DNA from: Bradyrhizobium sp.
Lineage (GTDB): Bacteria > Pseudomonadota > Alphaproteobacteria > Rhizobiales > Xanthobacteraceae
NCBI RefSeq assembly: GCF_016213215.1
Contig: NZ_JACRAW010000107.1
Coordinates: 62,001-126,000 of the forward strand
DNA length: 64,000 bases
Reading direction: 5' to 3'
The notes under the pieces were generated by a model, which did not search any database, had not been told where the DNA came from, and saw only the letters and a program-made list of their open reading frames with translations. Both the position numbers and the translations under genes were made by a program. This document shows positions 9,306 through 18,356 of this stretch, piece by piece. Every line of letters begins with the position of its first letter. The first letter of the stretch is position 1.

Positions 9306-11669
9306 TTACACCGCCATTTTGCGGTGCAGGACCGGGGCGCCGGTCGTGAGGCTTTCCGCCGCTTCGATGATGGCGTTGGCGTCGATACCGTGATGACGAT
9401 AGAGTTCGCCGATGCTGCCGGTCTGGCCAAACCGCTCGACTCCAAGCGCCTCGACGCGATGACCCCGGACACTGCCGAGCCAACCCAGGGTAGCGGGGTG
9501 ACCGTCGATCACGGTCACGATGCCGCAGTCGCGCGGCAGCGGCGCCAACAACCGTTCGATGTGGCTCAGATGCTGCACGCCGCGGCGGGCGCGGCGCAAA
9601 TTCCGCGCGGCGGTCCAGCCCGCATGCAGCCGGTCGGCCGAGGTGATCGCGAGCAAGCCGACGTCTCGCCGGCTTTCGCCGATGAAGCCCGTCGCCTCGA
9701 TCGCCTCCGGCGCAACGGTGCCGGCATAGGCGATCACGACTTCGGCATTGGGGCCGGGCTTGCGCAGCCAGTAGGCACCATCGGTAATGCTCTTCTGCAG
9801 TTCCGGCGTCATGATCCGCTGCACCTGCTCGATCGTCCGTGTCGACAGGCGCAGATATACGGAACTGCCCTCGCCCGCGTCCTCCTGCATGTGGGCGAAG
9901 CCCCAAGCCATGATCACGGCGAGTTCATCGACGAACGCCGGCTCGAACGAGACCAGGCCGTCCTGCGCTATGCCGATCAGGGGCGTCGCGATCGACTGAT
10001 GCGCGCCGCCCTCAGGCGCGAGCGTAACGCCGGACGGCGTCGCCGCCACCATGAAGCGGGCATCCTGATAGCAGGCATAGTTCAGCGCATCGAGGCCGCG
10101 CTCGATGAAGGGATCGTAGAGCGTGCCGACCGGCAGCAGGCGTTCGCCGTTGACCTGATGCGACAGCCCGAGCGCCGACATCAGGATGAACAGGTTCATC
10201 TCGGCGATCCCGAGCTCGATGTGCTGTCCCTTGGGCGAGGCGTCCCAGTTGTAGGTGGAGGGAATTTTCTCGCTGCGGAATAAGTCAGCCTTCTCGGCGC
10301 GCGCAAACAAGCCGCGCCGGTTCACCCAGGGTCCGAGGTTGGTCGACACCGTGACGTCGGGCGAGGCGGTGACGATGCGCGCGGCGAGTTCGCTGTCGCC
10401 GCGCGCGAGCTCGTTCAGCACCAGCCCGAAGCCCTGCTGGGTCGCCATCTGCGGCGACGGCTTGAACGCAAGCTGCGGCACCTCGATGCGCGGCGCATCG
10501 AGGCGGCGCTGGCCGCCCCGGTTGAACGGCGCGCCGGCAAGGAATGCCTCCAGCTCCGCAGGGTCCTGCGCCAGTCCCTCGAACTTGTCCCATTCATGTC
10601 CGGGCCGGATGTTCTGCGCCGCGCGCCACTTCTCCATCTGCGCAACTGTCATCAGCCCGGCATGGTTGTCCTTGTGGCCCTGGAACGGCAGGCCGATGCC
10701 CTTGATGGTGTAGGCGATGAAGCAGACCGGCCGGTCGTGATCGATCGCCTGGAAGGCCTCCAGCATGCCCGCCATGTCATGGCCGCCGAGGTTGGACATC
10801 AGCGCCAGCAGCTCGTCGTCGCTGCGGCGGTCGATCAGCTGCGTGACCGCGACCTCATCGCCGATCTCGTCCTGAAGATGCTTGCGGAAGGCCGCGCCGC
10901 CCTGGAAGCACAGCGCGGAGTAGAGCGCGTTCGGACAGTCGTCGATCCAGCGCTTGAGCGCCTCGCCGCCCGGCTCGGCAAAGGCCTGCCGCATCAGGCG
11001 GCCGTATTTCACGATCACCACGTCCCAGCCGAAATTGCGGAACATGGTCTTGAACTTCTCCCACAGTCCCTCGCGCACCACCGCGTCCAGGCTCTGGCGG
11101 TTGTAGTCGACCACCCACCAGGTGTTGCGCAGGCCGTGCTTCCAGCCTTCGAGCAGCGCCTCGAAGATATTGCCCTCGTCCATCTCGGCATCGCCGACCA
11201 GCGCGATCATCCGCCCCTCAGGCCGCTCCTTCATCCAGCCATGCGCCTTGACGTAGTCCTGCACCAGCGAAGAGAACAAGGTCTGCGCCACCCCTAAGCC
11301 GACCGAGCCGGTCGAGAAGTCGACGTCGTCAGTGTCCTTGGTGCGCGAGGGATAGGACTGCGCGCCCTTGAAGCCGCGGAAGTTCTGCAGCTTCTCGCGG
11401 CTCTGTCGTCCGAACAGATACTGGATGGCGTGGAACACCGGGCTCGCATGCGGCTTCACCGCAACCCGGTCCTCCGGCCGCAGCACGGAAAAATACAGTG
11501 CCGACATGATGGTCGCGAGCGAGGCGGACGACGCCTGATGGCCGCCGACCTTCAGCCCGTCGCTGTTGGCCCGGATGTGATTGGCGTGGTGGATGGTCCA
11601 GGACGACAGCCACAGCACCTTGCGGGCGAGCGCGGTCAGGATTTCGAGACGGTCGGGGGCGACGGGCAT
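9306..11669 (-). CDS. Transketolase-family / AceE-like thiamine diphosphate enzyme
   Basis: The 787-residue protein is a ThDP-dependent enzyme with the homodimeric architecture of AceE or transketolase: an N-terminal ThDP domain (residues 1 to about 380), a middle pyrimidine-binding domain, and a C-terminal domain. The ThDP/Mg motif reads GDAEMDEGN and continues to VVDYNRQSLD, which resembles AceE more than classical transketolase. The glycine-rich GSVGLGVAQT and the later ELGIAEMNLF (catalytic Glu) are present. ATG 11669 follows ACGGAG; the longer frame back to 11747 has no similarity. No E2 or E3 subunit gene is adjacent, so it may be a stand-alone ketol transferase or decarboxylase. Exact reaction unknown. 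Confidence 0.8.
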   Translation of the reverse strand: MPVAPDRLEILTALARKVLWLSSWTIHHANHIRANSDGLKVGGHQASSASLATIMSALYFSVLRPEDRVAVKPHASPVFHAIQYLFGRQSREKLQNFRGFKGAQSYPSRTKDTDDVDFSTGSVGLGVAQTLFSSLVQDYVKAHGWMKERPEGRMIALVGDAEMDEGNIFEALLEGWKHGLRNTWWVVDYNRQSLDAVVREGLWEKFKTMFRNFGWDVVIVKYGRLMRQAFAEPGGEALKRWIDDCPNALYSALCFQGGAAFRKHLQDEIGDEVAVTQLIDRRSDDELLALMSNLGGHDMAGMLEAFQAIDHDRPVCFIAYTIKGIGLPFQGHKDNHAGLMTVAQMEKWRAAQNIRPGHEWDKFEGLAQDPAELEAFLAGAPFNRGGQRRLDAPRIEVPQLAFKPSPQMATQQGFGLVLNELARGDSELAARIVTASPDVTVSTNLGPWVNRRGLFARAEKADLFRSEKIPSTYNWDASPKGQHIELGIAEMNLFILMSALGLSHQVNGERLLPVGTLYDPFIERGLDALNYACYQDARFMVAATPSGVTLAPEGGAHQSIATPLIGIAQDGLVSFEPAFVDELAVIMAWGFAHMQEDAGEGSSVYLRLSTRTIEQVQRIMTPELQKSITDGAYWLRKPGPNAEVVIAYAGTVAPEAIEATGFIGESRRDVGLLAITSADRLHAGWTAARNLRRARRGVQHLSHIERLLAPLPRDCGIVTVIDGHPATLGWLGSVRGHRVEALGVERFGQTGSIGELYRHHGIDANAIIEAAESLTTGAPVLHRKMAV

Positions 11670-11829
11670 GGCAATGCTCCGTAAAGCGGCGACTCCACGG
11701 ATAATATTCCGCGAGCCGGGACCAAACTTCTCAATTCTTCGCGCCATACCGCAATATCTTGGGATAATTTCGTAGCGGCGTGGGCAAGCCTTTCGCGTCG
11801 CGCCTCTCTTCCTCCGGTTCTCGTGTTTC

Positions 11830-11930
11830 CCTCATCCCGAGGAGCGCGCTCTTGCGCGCGTCTCGAGGGATGAGGCCGCATCGTGGCCTCATGGTTCGAG
11901 ACGGCGCTTCGCGCCTCCTCACCATGAGGA
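11830..11930. repeat. Dispersed palindromic repeat, family B, copy 1
   Basis: The element starts CCTCATCCCGAGGAGCG and ends CTCCTCACCATGAGGA, with internal inverted segments around CGCGCTCTTGCGCGCG and GGCGCTTCGCGCC. It abuts the stop codon of the FAH-family gene (11931). A second, more decayed copy is at 42041-42170. Confidence 0.85.
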
Positions 11931-13109
11931 TCAGCTCTGGAGGACCCTCCTCTCCGCGAGGTTCTTCATCAGCGCAGAAATGCCGAAGGTCCACGGCTCG
12001 CACTCGTCGCTGGCCCGCATCCGGTTGACCAGCTTGCCGAGCTGTGGCGCGGCGATCGTGACAATGTCGTCGCGCTTGTGGGTGAACCCCTGGCCCGGCG
12101 CATCACGGTCCTTGACCGGCGCGAACATGGTGCCGAGGAACAGCGCAAAGCCGTCAGGATATTGATGGACCGGCCCGATGGTCTGGGCAACGAGATCGGT
12201 GGGATCGCGGCTGATCCGGCTGATCGACGAATGACCCTCGAGCACAAAACCGTCCTGTCCTCTCACGGTCAGTCCGACTTCCATGTTGCGCACGTCGTCC
12301 AGGGAAAAGCTCTGGTCGAACAGGCGCAGCAGCGGCCCGACGGCGCAGGAGGCGTTGTTGTCCTTGGCCTTCGACAGGAGCAATGCCGAGCGCCCCTCGA
12401 AGTCCCGCAAATTGACGTCGTTGCCGAGCGTCGCACCGACAATGCGACCGCCGCTCGACACCGCCAGCACGACCTCCGGCTCCGGATTGTTCCAGGTCGA
12501 CTTCGGGTGCAACCCGGCATCCATGCCGGTGCCGACTGAAGATAGCACCGGGGCCTTGGTGAAGACCTCCGCGTCAGGACCGATGCCCACTTCGAGATAC
12601 TGGCTCCAGGCCTGTTGCTCGATCAGGACCTGTTTCAGGCGCATCGCCTCTTGCGAGCCCGGTTTGAGCCTGGAGAGGTCGTCGCCGACAAGCCGGACGA
12701 TCTCGTTGCGGATCGCGTCGGCCGCAGCCGGGTTGCCGCGCGCCCGCTCCTCGATCACGCGTTCCAGCATCGAGACGGCAAAGGTCACGCCGGCGGCCTT
12801 CAGCACCTGCAGGTCGATCGGCGCGAGCAGCCAGGGCTTGTCGCGAAGGCGGTGCTGGGGCGGCGTGTTGGCGGCAATGCTTTCGAGATCCGCAATTCGC
12901 TCGCCCTTGACGGCAGCGAGTGCTCCCGCCGGATTTTCCTCCTCGCAAAGTGCGGTCACGGTCGGAAACTGCGCGGTCACGTCGAACACGCCGTCCTCGC
13001 GAACTGCGACCACCGCCGGGCCCTTTGCATGCGGCAGCCAGATCCTCCCGGCCAGCGCACCCTTCGCGCCGTCCTCGGGCAGGACGTCCTTGGCGGTCAG
13101 CGTGATCAT
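11931..13109 (-). CDS. Fumarylacetoacetate hydrolase (FAH) family protein
   Basis: The 392-residue protein belongs to the FAH superfamily, whose members hydrolyse, decarboxylate or dehydrate oxo-acids at a divalent metal. A C-terminal catalytic domain has the metal-ligand segment NNPEPEVVLAVSSGG and downstream NDVNLRDFEGRSALLLSKAKDNN. The first 90 residues are less conserved. It is leftward like the AceE-like and aldehyde dehydrogenase genes, and several bacterial sugar-acid routes use an FAH-family enzyme followed by an aldehyde dehydrogenase. This context suggests, but does not prove, a 2-keto-3-deoxy sugar-acid substrate. The start ATG at 13109 gives MITLTAKDVLP, with CGGGAGG upstream. Confidence 0.83.
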   Translation of the reverse strand: MITLTAKDVLPEDGAKGALAGRIWLPHAKGPAVVAVREDGVFDVTAQFPTVTALCEEENPAGALAAVKGERIADLESIAANTPPQHRLRDKPWLLAPIDLQVLKAAGVTFAVSMLERVIEERARGNPAAADAIRNEIVRLVGDDLSRLKPGSQEAMRLKQVLIEQQAWSQYLEVGIGPDAEVFTKAPVLSSVGTGMDAGLHPKSTWNNPEPEVVLAVSSGGRIVGATLGNDVNLRDFEGRSALLLSKAKDNNASCAVGPLLRLFDQSFSLDDVRNMEVGLTVRGQDGFVLEGHSSISRISRDPTDLVAQTIGPVHQYPDGFALFLGTMFAPVKDRDAPGQGFTHKRDDIVTIAAPQLGKLVNRMRASDECEPWTFGISALMKNLAERRVLQS

Positions 13110-13191
13110 GACTGCCTCCCGTTGTCTTGTCCGCTTCTCTTATCACAGCTGCAGGCAGCCTGCTCGCTCAGGCAGGGAGGATATCCCTTGT

Positions 13192-14133
13192 TCACGCGTT
13201 GGGCGAGCGTTCCTCGAGCACCAGGAGCTGCATGCGCCGGACGCGCTCGCGATGAGCGATGTAGAGGCCGCTGGCGACGACGAAGATAGCGCCGACCACG
13301 GTCCAGCCGTCAGGCACTTCGCCGAAAATCAGATAGCCGAGGATACTGACCCACACCAGCTGCGTGTACTGGAACGGCGCCAGCACCGAGGCGTCGGCGT
13401 AGCGGAAGGCCAGCACCACGATCCACTGCCCGGCGGTGGAGGCGAAACCGATGAAGATGCCGAACAGGATGTCGTTCCAGCTTGGCGTCACCCAGACGAA
13501 CGGCACCATCGCGGTGAGCAGGACGAGGCCCGTGATCGCCGAATAGGTCATCGTGGTGAGCACGGCTTCTCTCCCGCTCATCATACGCGTCATAATCAGC
13601 GTCGAGGCCCAGGCGAGCGCGGACAGGATCGGAAAGAACGCCGCCGGATGAAAGGCGCTGGTGCCTGGCCTCAAGATGACCAGCACACCGAGCAGGCCAA
13701 TCGCGGTGGCGATCCAGCGACGCAGACCAACGCGCTCGCCGAGGAAGACGATCGACAGAGCGGTCACGAACAGCGGCGAGACGAAGCCGGTGGCGGAAGC
13801 TTCGGCCATCGGCAGGTATCGAAGGCCAGAGATGAAGAAGAGCGACGAGCCGAGCAGCGCCGCACCGCGCAGCAGCTGGAACGAGAGCCGTTCGGTGCGC
13901 ATGGCATAGACCGGCGAGCCGGGCACCATCGCCGGCACCATGATCAGCGTAAACACCAGGAAGCGGATCCACGCGATCTCGATCGACGGCATCGTCGCCG
14001 ACAGATATTTCGCCGTGACGTCCGAGCAGCCGAGAAACACCGTCGATAGCAGAATCAGGCCAATGCCCTTGAAGGGAAGATCGGCGCGCGATGGCGTGCG
14101 GCGGGTCACGGGTTTCTTCTCGGGCAACGGCAT
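13192..14133 (-). CDS. EamA/DMT-family inner-membrane transporter
   Basis: The 313-residue protein has about ten hydrophobic segments in two similar halves, the pattern of drug/metabolite transporters. Clear membrane stretches include GIGLILLSTVFLGCSDVTA and ATAIGLLGVLVILRPGTS, the latter a characteristic end-of-repeat signature. The C-terminus is short and basic (HRERVRRMQ). Substrate cannot be told from sequence. The frame remains open upstream to a TTG at 14196, which would add 21 residues; neither start has a good ribosome-binding site, and I prefer the ATG at 14133. Confidence 0.83.
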   Translation of the reverse strand: MPLPEKKPVTRRTPSRADLPFKGIGLILLSTVFLGCSDVTAKYLSATMPSIEIAWIRFLVFTLIMVPAMVPGSPVYAMRTERLSFQLLRGAALLGSSLFFISGLRYLPMAEASATGFVSPLFVTALSIVFLGERVGLRRWIATAIGLLGVLVILRPGTSAFHPAAFFPILSALAWASTLIMTRMMSGREAVLTTMTYSAITGLVLLTAMVPFVWVTPSWNDILFGIFIGFASTAGQWIVVLAFRYADASVLAPFQYTQLVWVSILGYLIFGEVPDGWTVVGAIFVVASGLYIAHRERVRRMQLLVLEERSPNA

Positions 14134-14319
14134 GGAGGCACTGTCGAGCCTTGCGGCTGCGGCGGGCGGCGGGTTCACGGGTGATACTCGGGGCAAGGTG
14201 GAATCAGGGAAGAGCCTACATGCCGATAATCGGCCCCCGGCTGCAACATCCGAAAACAGGACGCCGATATGCGCGATTGTGCGACAGCAGGAAACGCTCT
14301 CAAGAGAGGCCCCTCCTCA

Positions 14320-15159
14320 TCACAGCATCGGCAGGCCATGCGGCTTCGGGCCGCGCGGAAAGGCCGCATCCAGCGCGGCGATCTCATCCTCTTCAAGCAG
14401 GATGTCGCCGGCGTGCGCGTTTTCCGCCGCGTGCTCCGCGCTGGACGCTTTCGGGATCGCGAACACGGCCTTGTTCCGAGTGAGAAAGCTCAGCGCCACC
14501 TGACGCGGGCTGGCGCCATGCTCCTGCGCGATCTCATGCAGCGCCGTCCCGCCCTTGCTGCGCGAGGTTGGAAAATCATCATGGCCGAAGGGCGAATAGG
14601 CCACGACCGCGACGCCGTGCTGCTCACACCACGGAATTACCGCATGCTCGATCGCGCGTTCCTTCAGGTGATAGAGCACCTGATTGCAGGCCATCTTTCC
14701 CTCGCCCGCGACATCGAGCATCTCCGCTAGATCGTCCTCGTCAAAGTTTGAAACGCCCCATGAGCGGATCTTGCCGGCGCGGACAAGTTCGTCGAACGCC
14801 GCGACCGTTTCCTCGAAGGGATAGGAACCGCGCCAGTGCAACAGGTAGCAATCGAGCCGATCCGTCTTGAGCCGCTGCAACGAGCGTTCGCAGGCGGCGA
14901 TGGTACCGCGCCGAGAGGCATTGCTGGGCAGAACTTTAGAGACCAGGAACACCTCGTCACGACGGCTCGCGATCGCTTCCGCGATCACGAGTTCCGCATC
15001 GCCGTACAGTTCCGCGGTGTCGATGTGGGTCATGCCGAGATCAAGCCCGCGCCGAAGCGCCGCTACCGCTTTGACGCGATCGCCCTGATCGAGGTACCAG
15101 GTGCCCTGCCCGATCACCGATACGTCGGGGCCGCCACGGCCGAACTGCTGTGTTCTCAT
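14320..15159 (-). CDS. Aldo/keto reductase
   Basis: The 279-residue protein is a NADPH-dependent aldo/keto reductase with the TIM-barrel tetrad visible: Asp and Tyr in THIDTAELYGDAE, Lys in VFLVSKVLP, and His in LDCYLLHWRG. The C-terminal cofactor region has FAIPKASSAEHAAENA. ATG 15159 is preceded by AGGAG at a good distance; an open frame extends further upstream through repeat DNA and is not used. It stands alone between an EamA transporter and the nitrate operon. The carbonyl substrate is unknown. Confidence 0.88.
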   Translation of the reverse strand: MRTQQFGRGGPDVSVIGQGTWYLDQGDRVKAVAALRRGLDLGMTHIDTAELYGDAELVIAEAIASRRDEVFLVSKVLPSNASRRGTIAACERSLQRLKTDRLDCYLLHWRGSYPFEETVAAFDELVRAGKIRSWGVSNFDEDDLAEMLDVAGEGKMACNQVLYHLKERAIEHAVIPWCEQHGVAVVAYSPFGHDDFPTSRSKGGTALHEIAQEHGASPRQVALSFLTRNKAVFAIPKASSAEHAAENAHAGDILLEEDEIAALDAAFPRGPKPHGLPML

Positions 15160-15634
15160 GCAAGGCTCCTGCGACCATTGTTCTTCTTCAAGTTGACCAA
15201 GTGCTTGACGGACGGAGGCAACATAACGGACGTTAGCTGCACAGTCGATTGCGCTCCGTTGCAGTGGTTGGACTCCGCTGCCGCTTCGTTTTAGGTGTCG
15301 TCCCCGCGAAGGCGGGGACCCATAACCCCGGGGCGCAGTGATCGCGCCGTCGCGCGACATGTCGGCGACGTTACGGCCGGACGACGGCCCAGCCACGTGC
15401 GGCCGCGCATGAGGAAAGACGTGGAATGGCTGGAACAAGCCCGGGCATGACGAGTGAGAATGTGGCGCACGCCCGGTTCAACAACGTCATTGCGAGGAGC
15501 GACAGCGACGAAGCAATCCAGACTGTCACCGTCGCGGAATTCTGGATTGCTTCGCTTCGCTCGCAAATGACGAGGTAAACAGCAGCACCGAATTTTGAAA
15601 CAGCAGACTCCGCATTCTGGCGGCGGTGATGCAA
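15160..15634. other. 475-bp intergenic region rich in short palindromes
   Basis: No gene is supported here. A hairpin unit at 15301-15318 (TCCCCGC-GAAG-GCGGGGA) begins a repeat of the type cgtccccgcgaaggcgggg, and a family A repeat lies at 15485-15572. Between them I see no promoter-like or coding signal. The region lies between the start of the aldo/keto reductase and the end of the nitrate operon, so at least one element probably stops nasC transcripts. Confidence 0.6.
15485..15572. repeat. Dispersed palindromic repeat, family A, copy 2
   Basis: The outer arms CGTCATTGCGAG and CTCGCAAATGACG and inner arms GAAGCAATCCAG / CTGGATTGCTTC match copy 1 (7517-7596). One base is inserted in the right arm (AAATGACG). 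It sits 63 bp beyond the 3' end of the nitrate reductase gene. Confidence 0.85.
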
Positions 15635-18343
15635 TCAATTCGCCGCGCTTGCGAATCGCGTCTCCTTCGAACCTGCTTCACCCTCGCCTGCCTGCGCAAT
15701 CAACCGCTTCAGTTCGGGAATGCAGGAGCCGCAATTGGTGCCCGCCTTGAGCTTCGCGCCGATCTCGGCAGGCGTGTGCGCGCCGGCGCCGATCGCATCG
15801 CAGATCGAGGTGCGGCCGACGCCGAAGCAGGCACAGACGACCGGGCCCGTACTTACTGCGCCTTCGATCGACTTGCCGGACAACAGGATGCGGCGCTGCT
15901 CGTCGCTCAGACGGTCGGCCGCGAACAGGCTTCTCACCACCTCCCAATCGCCACCATCGTGAGCGGGGCCAACGAACACGCAGGTCTCGATGCGGTCACC
16001 CGCAAACGACGCCGCGCGATAGATGCCGCCGCCGAAATCCCGGTACTCGACGAGGTCGTCGCCGGCGATTGCCTGAAGCCAGGCCGGCCAATGCCTGAGA
16101 TCGCCGTTGTCGGCGAACAAGTAGCCGCAGCCTCCGGAAGCCGCGACGCGCGTCCACCACAGCCGCGGCGGCAGGTCGAGTTCCCGGCGTGACAGGGCAA
16201 AGCCGCGGAAGACGTATTCGCATGGCGCGATCGCCGCCGGCGTCGCCTTGTTCTCGGGCTGCCCGGAGAACGGATCGGTGAAAGGGGCAATCAGCGCACC
16301 GACGCGCGCGTTCGATGCGTTCGTCGCGCTCCAATGGATGGGCGCAAACAGCATGCCGCGCCGCTGCCGCTCGCTCACGATGACCTTCAGGATGCATTGG
16401 CCATAATCGGTGGTGACGCGCGCGAAGCTGTCGTCGACGATACCATATTTGGCGGCATCGTCGGGATGGATCTCCACGAACGGCTCCGGCAGATGCGCGG
16501 AAAGGCGCGGGCTGAGCCCGCTGCGCGTCATGGTGTGCCACTGGTCGCGGACGCGGCCGGTGTTCAGCCGCAGCGGGCGCGATGCCGTCGTCTCGGTCCG
16601 GAGGGCCGGCGCTTCAGGAGCGACGAAGCGTGCCCTCTTGTCGGCGGTGAAGAAGTTGCCCCCGGCGAAGAAGCGGGCAGTCGGGCCTGCGCCCTCGCGT
16701 GCCGGCCATTGCACCGGCGCAAGCTCGTCGAAGGCTGCGTCCGAGAGCGACTTCAGGGCACCGAGGTCGAAATCGCGCCGGCCGTCGTTCTCGAACGCGG
16801 AGAGCGCCGCATGTTCGCGGAAGATGTCGGCCGCGGAAGTGAAGTCGAACCCGGCGGCAAAGCCGAGGCGTTTGGCGACCTCGCAGAGGATCCACCAGTC
16901 CGGCCTGGCTTCGCCCGGCGCGGGCAGGAAGGACCGCTGTCGCGAAATGCGGCGCTCGGAATTGGTCACCGTTCCCGACTTCTCGCCCCATGCCAAGGCC
17001 GGCAGCAGCACATGCACGCCGCTATCGACGGTGTCGTTCGCCAGCACGTTCTCGGACACCACGAACAGCTCGAGTTTCCTCAAGGCCTCGCGCACGACAT
17101 CGGCATGGGGCAGCGACACCGCCGGATTGGTGCCCATCACCCACAGCGCCTTGATCTCGCCGCGGCCGATCGCCTCGAACATCTGCACCGCCTTGAGGCC
17201 CTCATGGACAGCGATGTGCGGCGCCTTCCAGAACCTGCGCACGCGATCGATCTCGGGTGGCGTGAAGCCCATGTGCGCGGCGAGCTGATTGGCCAGGCCG
17301 CCAACCTCGCGGCCGCCCATCGCGTTGGGCTGGCCGGTGAGCGAGAACGGCGAAGCCCCCAACTTGCCAATCCGCCCCGTGGCAAGGTGGCAGTTGAGGA
17401 TGGCATTGACCTTGTCGGTGCCCTGCGCCGACTGGTTCACGCCCTGCGAAAAGAGCGTGACCACGCGCGGCGTGTCGCGGAACATCTGGAAGAACGCCGT
17501 GACGTCGCGCTCGGAAAGTCCGGTCGCGAGCGCGGTCGCGGGCACGCCGCCGGCAATGCTGCGGGCACGCGCGAGCGCCTCGTCGAAGCCGGACGTGTGC
17601 TGCGCGATATAGTCCTGATCCAGCGCGCCGCTGTCGACGAGATGCACAAGCAGGCCGCAGAACAGAGCGGTGTCGGTGCCGGGTGTCAGGCCGAGAAAGA
17701 GATCGGCTTCGCCGGCGGTATCGGTCCGGCGCGGATCGATCACGATGATACGCGCGGCGCGCTTCTGCTTGTTGGCGAGCATGCGCTGGAACAGGACCGG
17801 GTGGCACCAGGCGGCGTTGGAGCCGACCATCACCAGAAGGTCGGCCTGGTCGAGATCCTCGTAGCAGCCCGGCACGGTGTCGGCACCGAAGGCGCGGCGG
17901 TGTCCGGCCACGGATGACGACATGCACAGCCGAGAATTGGTGTCGACGTTCGCCGAGCCGATGAAGCCCTTCATCAGCTTGTTAGCGACATAGTAGTCTT
18001 CGGTGAGGAGCTGGCCGGACAGATAGAACGCGACCGCATTGGGACCGTCGCGGGCAACGATGTGGTTGAGGCGATGAGCGACGTGATCGAGCGCATCGCT
18101 CCAGGCAACGCGCTCGAGCGAGCCCTTGCAGCGGATCATCGGATGCAGCAGCCGCCCGTTCAGAGACAGCGTCTCGCCGAGGGCCGAGCCCTTCGAGCAC
18201 AGCCGACCGAAGTTGGCCGGATGCTGCGGGTCGCCGGCAATCGTTGCATCCCCATGACGATCGGGCGTCGCCAGCACGCCACAGCCGACGCCGCAATAGG
18301 GGCAGGTCGTGCGGATGGTGGAGGTGTGGACGACGGCGGTCAT
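15635..18343 (-). CDS. nasC: Assimilatory nitrate reductase catalytic subunit
   Basis: The 902-residue molybdoenzyme reduces nitrate to nitrite in the cytoplasm for nitrogen assimilation. The N-terminus has a [4Fe-4S] site (CPYCGVGCGV followed by LCSKG), then molybdopterin oxidoreductase and dinucleotide-binding domains through about residue 720. The C-terminal 60 residues carry an extra BFD-like [2Fe-2S] domain with CACFGVGR and NCGSCIPEL, as in NasA-type reductases that take electrons from a flavoprotein. It is the last gene of a leftward operon, 13 nt after the flavoprotein gene. There is no nitrite reductase gene in the window. Bradyrhizobium literature calls it nasC; other genera use nasA. 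Confidence 0.94.
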   Translation of the reverse strand: MTAVVHTSTIRTTCPYCGVGCGVLATPDRHGDATIAGDPQHPANFGRLCSKGSALGETLSLNGRLLHPMIRCKGSLERVAWSDALDHVAHRLNHIVARDGPNAVAFYLSGQLLTEDYYVANKLMKGFIGSANVDTNSRLCMSSSVAGHRRAFGADTVPGCYEDLDQADLLVMVGSNAAWCHPVLFQRMLANKQKRAARIIVIDPRRTDTAGEADLFLGLTPGTDTALFCGLLVHLVDSGALDQDYIAQHTSGFDEALARARSIAGGVPATALATGLSERDVTAFFQMFRDTPRVVTLFSQGVNQSAQGTDKVNAILNCHLATGRIGKLGASPFSLTGQPNAMGGREVGGLANQLAAHMGFTPPEIDRVRRFWKAPHIAVHEGLKAVQMFEAIGRGEIKALWVMGTNPAVSLPHADVVREALRKLELFVVSENVLANDTVDSGVHVLLPALAWGEKSGTVTNSERRISRQRSFLPAPGEARPDWWILCEVAKRLGFAAGFDFTSAADIFREHAALSAFENDGRRDFDLGALKSLSDAAFDELAPVQWPAREGAGPTARFFAGGNFFTADKRARFVAPEAPALRTETTASRPLRLNTGRVRDQWHTMTRSGLSPRLSAHLPEPFVEIHPDDAAKYGIVDDSFARVTTDYGQCILKVIVSERQRRGMLFAPIHWSATNASNARVGALIAPFTDPFSGQPENKATPAAIAPCEYVFRGFALSRRELDLPPRLWWTRVAASGGCGYLFADNGDLRHWPAWLQAIAGDDLVEYRDFGGGIYRAASFAGDRIETCVFVGPAHDGGDWEVVRSLFAADRLSDEQRRILLSGKSIEGAVSTGPVVCACFGVGRTSICDAIGAGAHTPAEIGAKLKAGTNCGSCIPELKRLIAQAGEGEAGSKETRFASAAN

Positions 18344-18356
18344 CGCGCGAAGACCG

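Noticed and set aside
16334..17917. A 527-codon open frame on the plus strand, opposite nasC
   Set aside because: Antisense to a clear molybdoenzyme gene, and it lacks any recognisable family.
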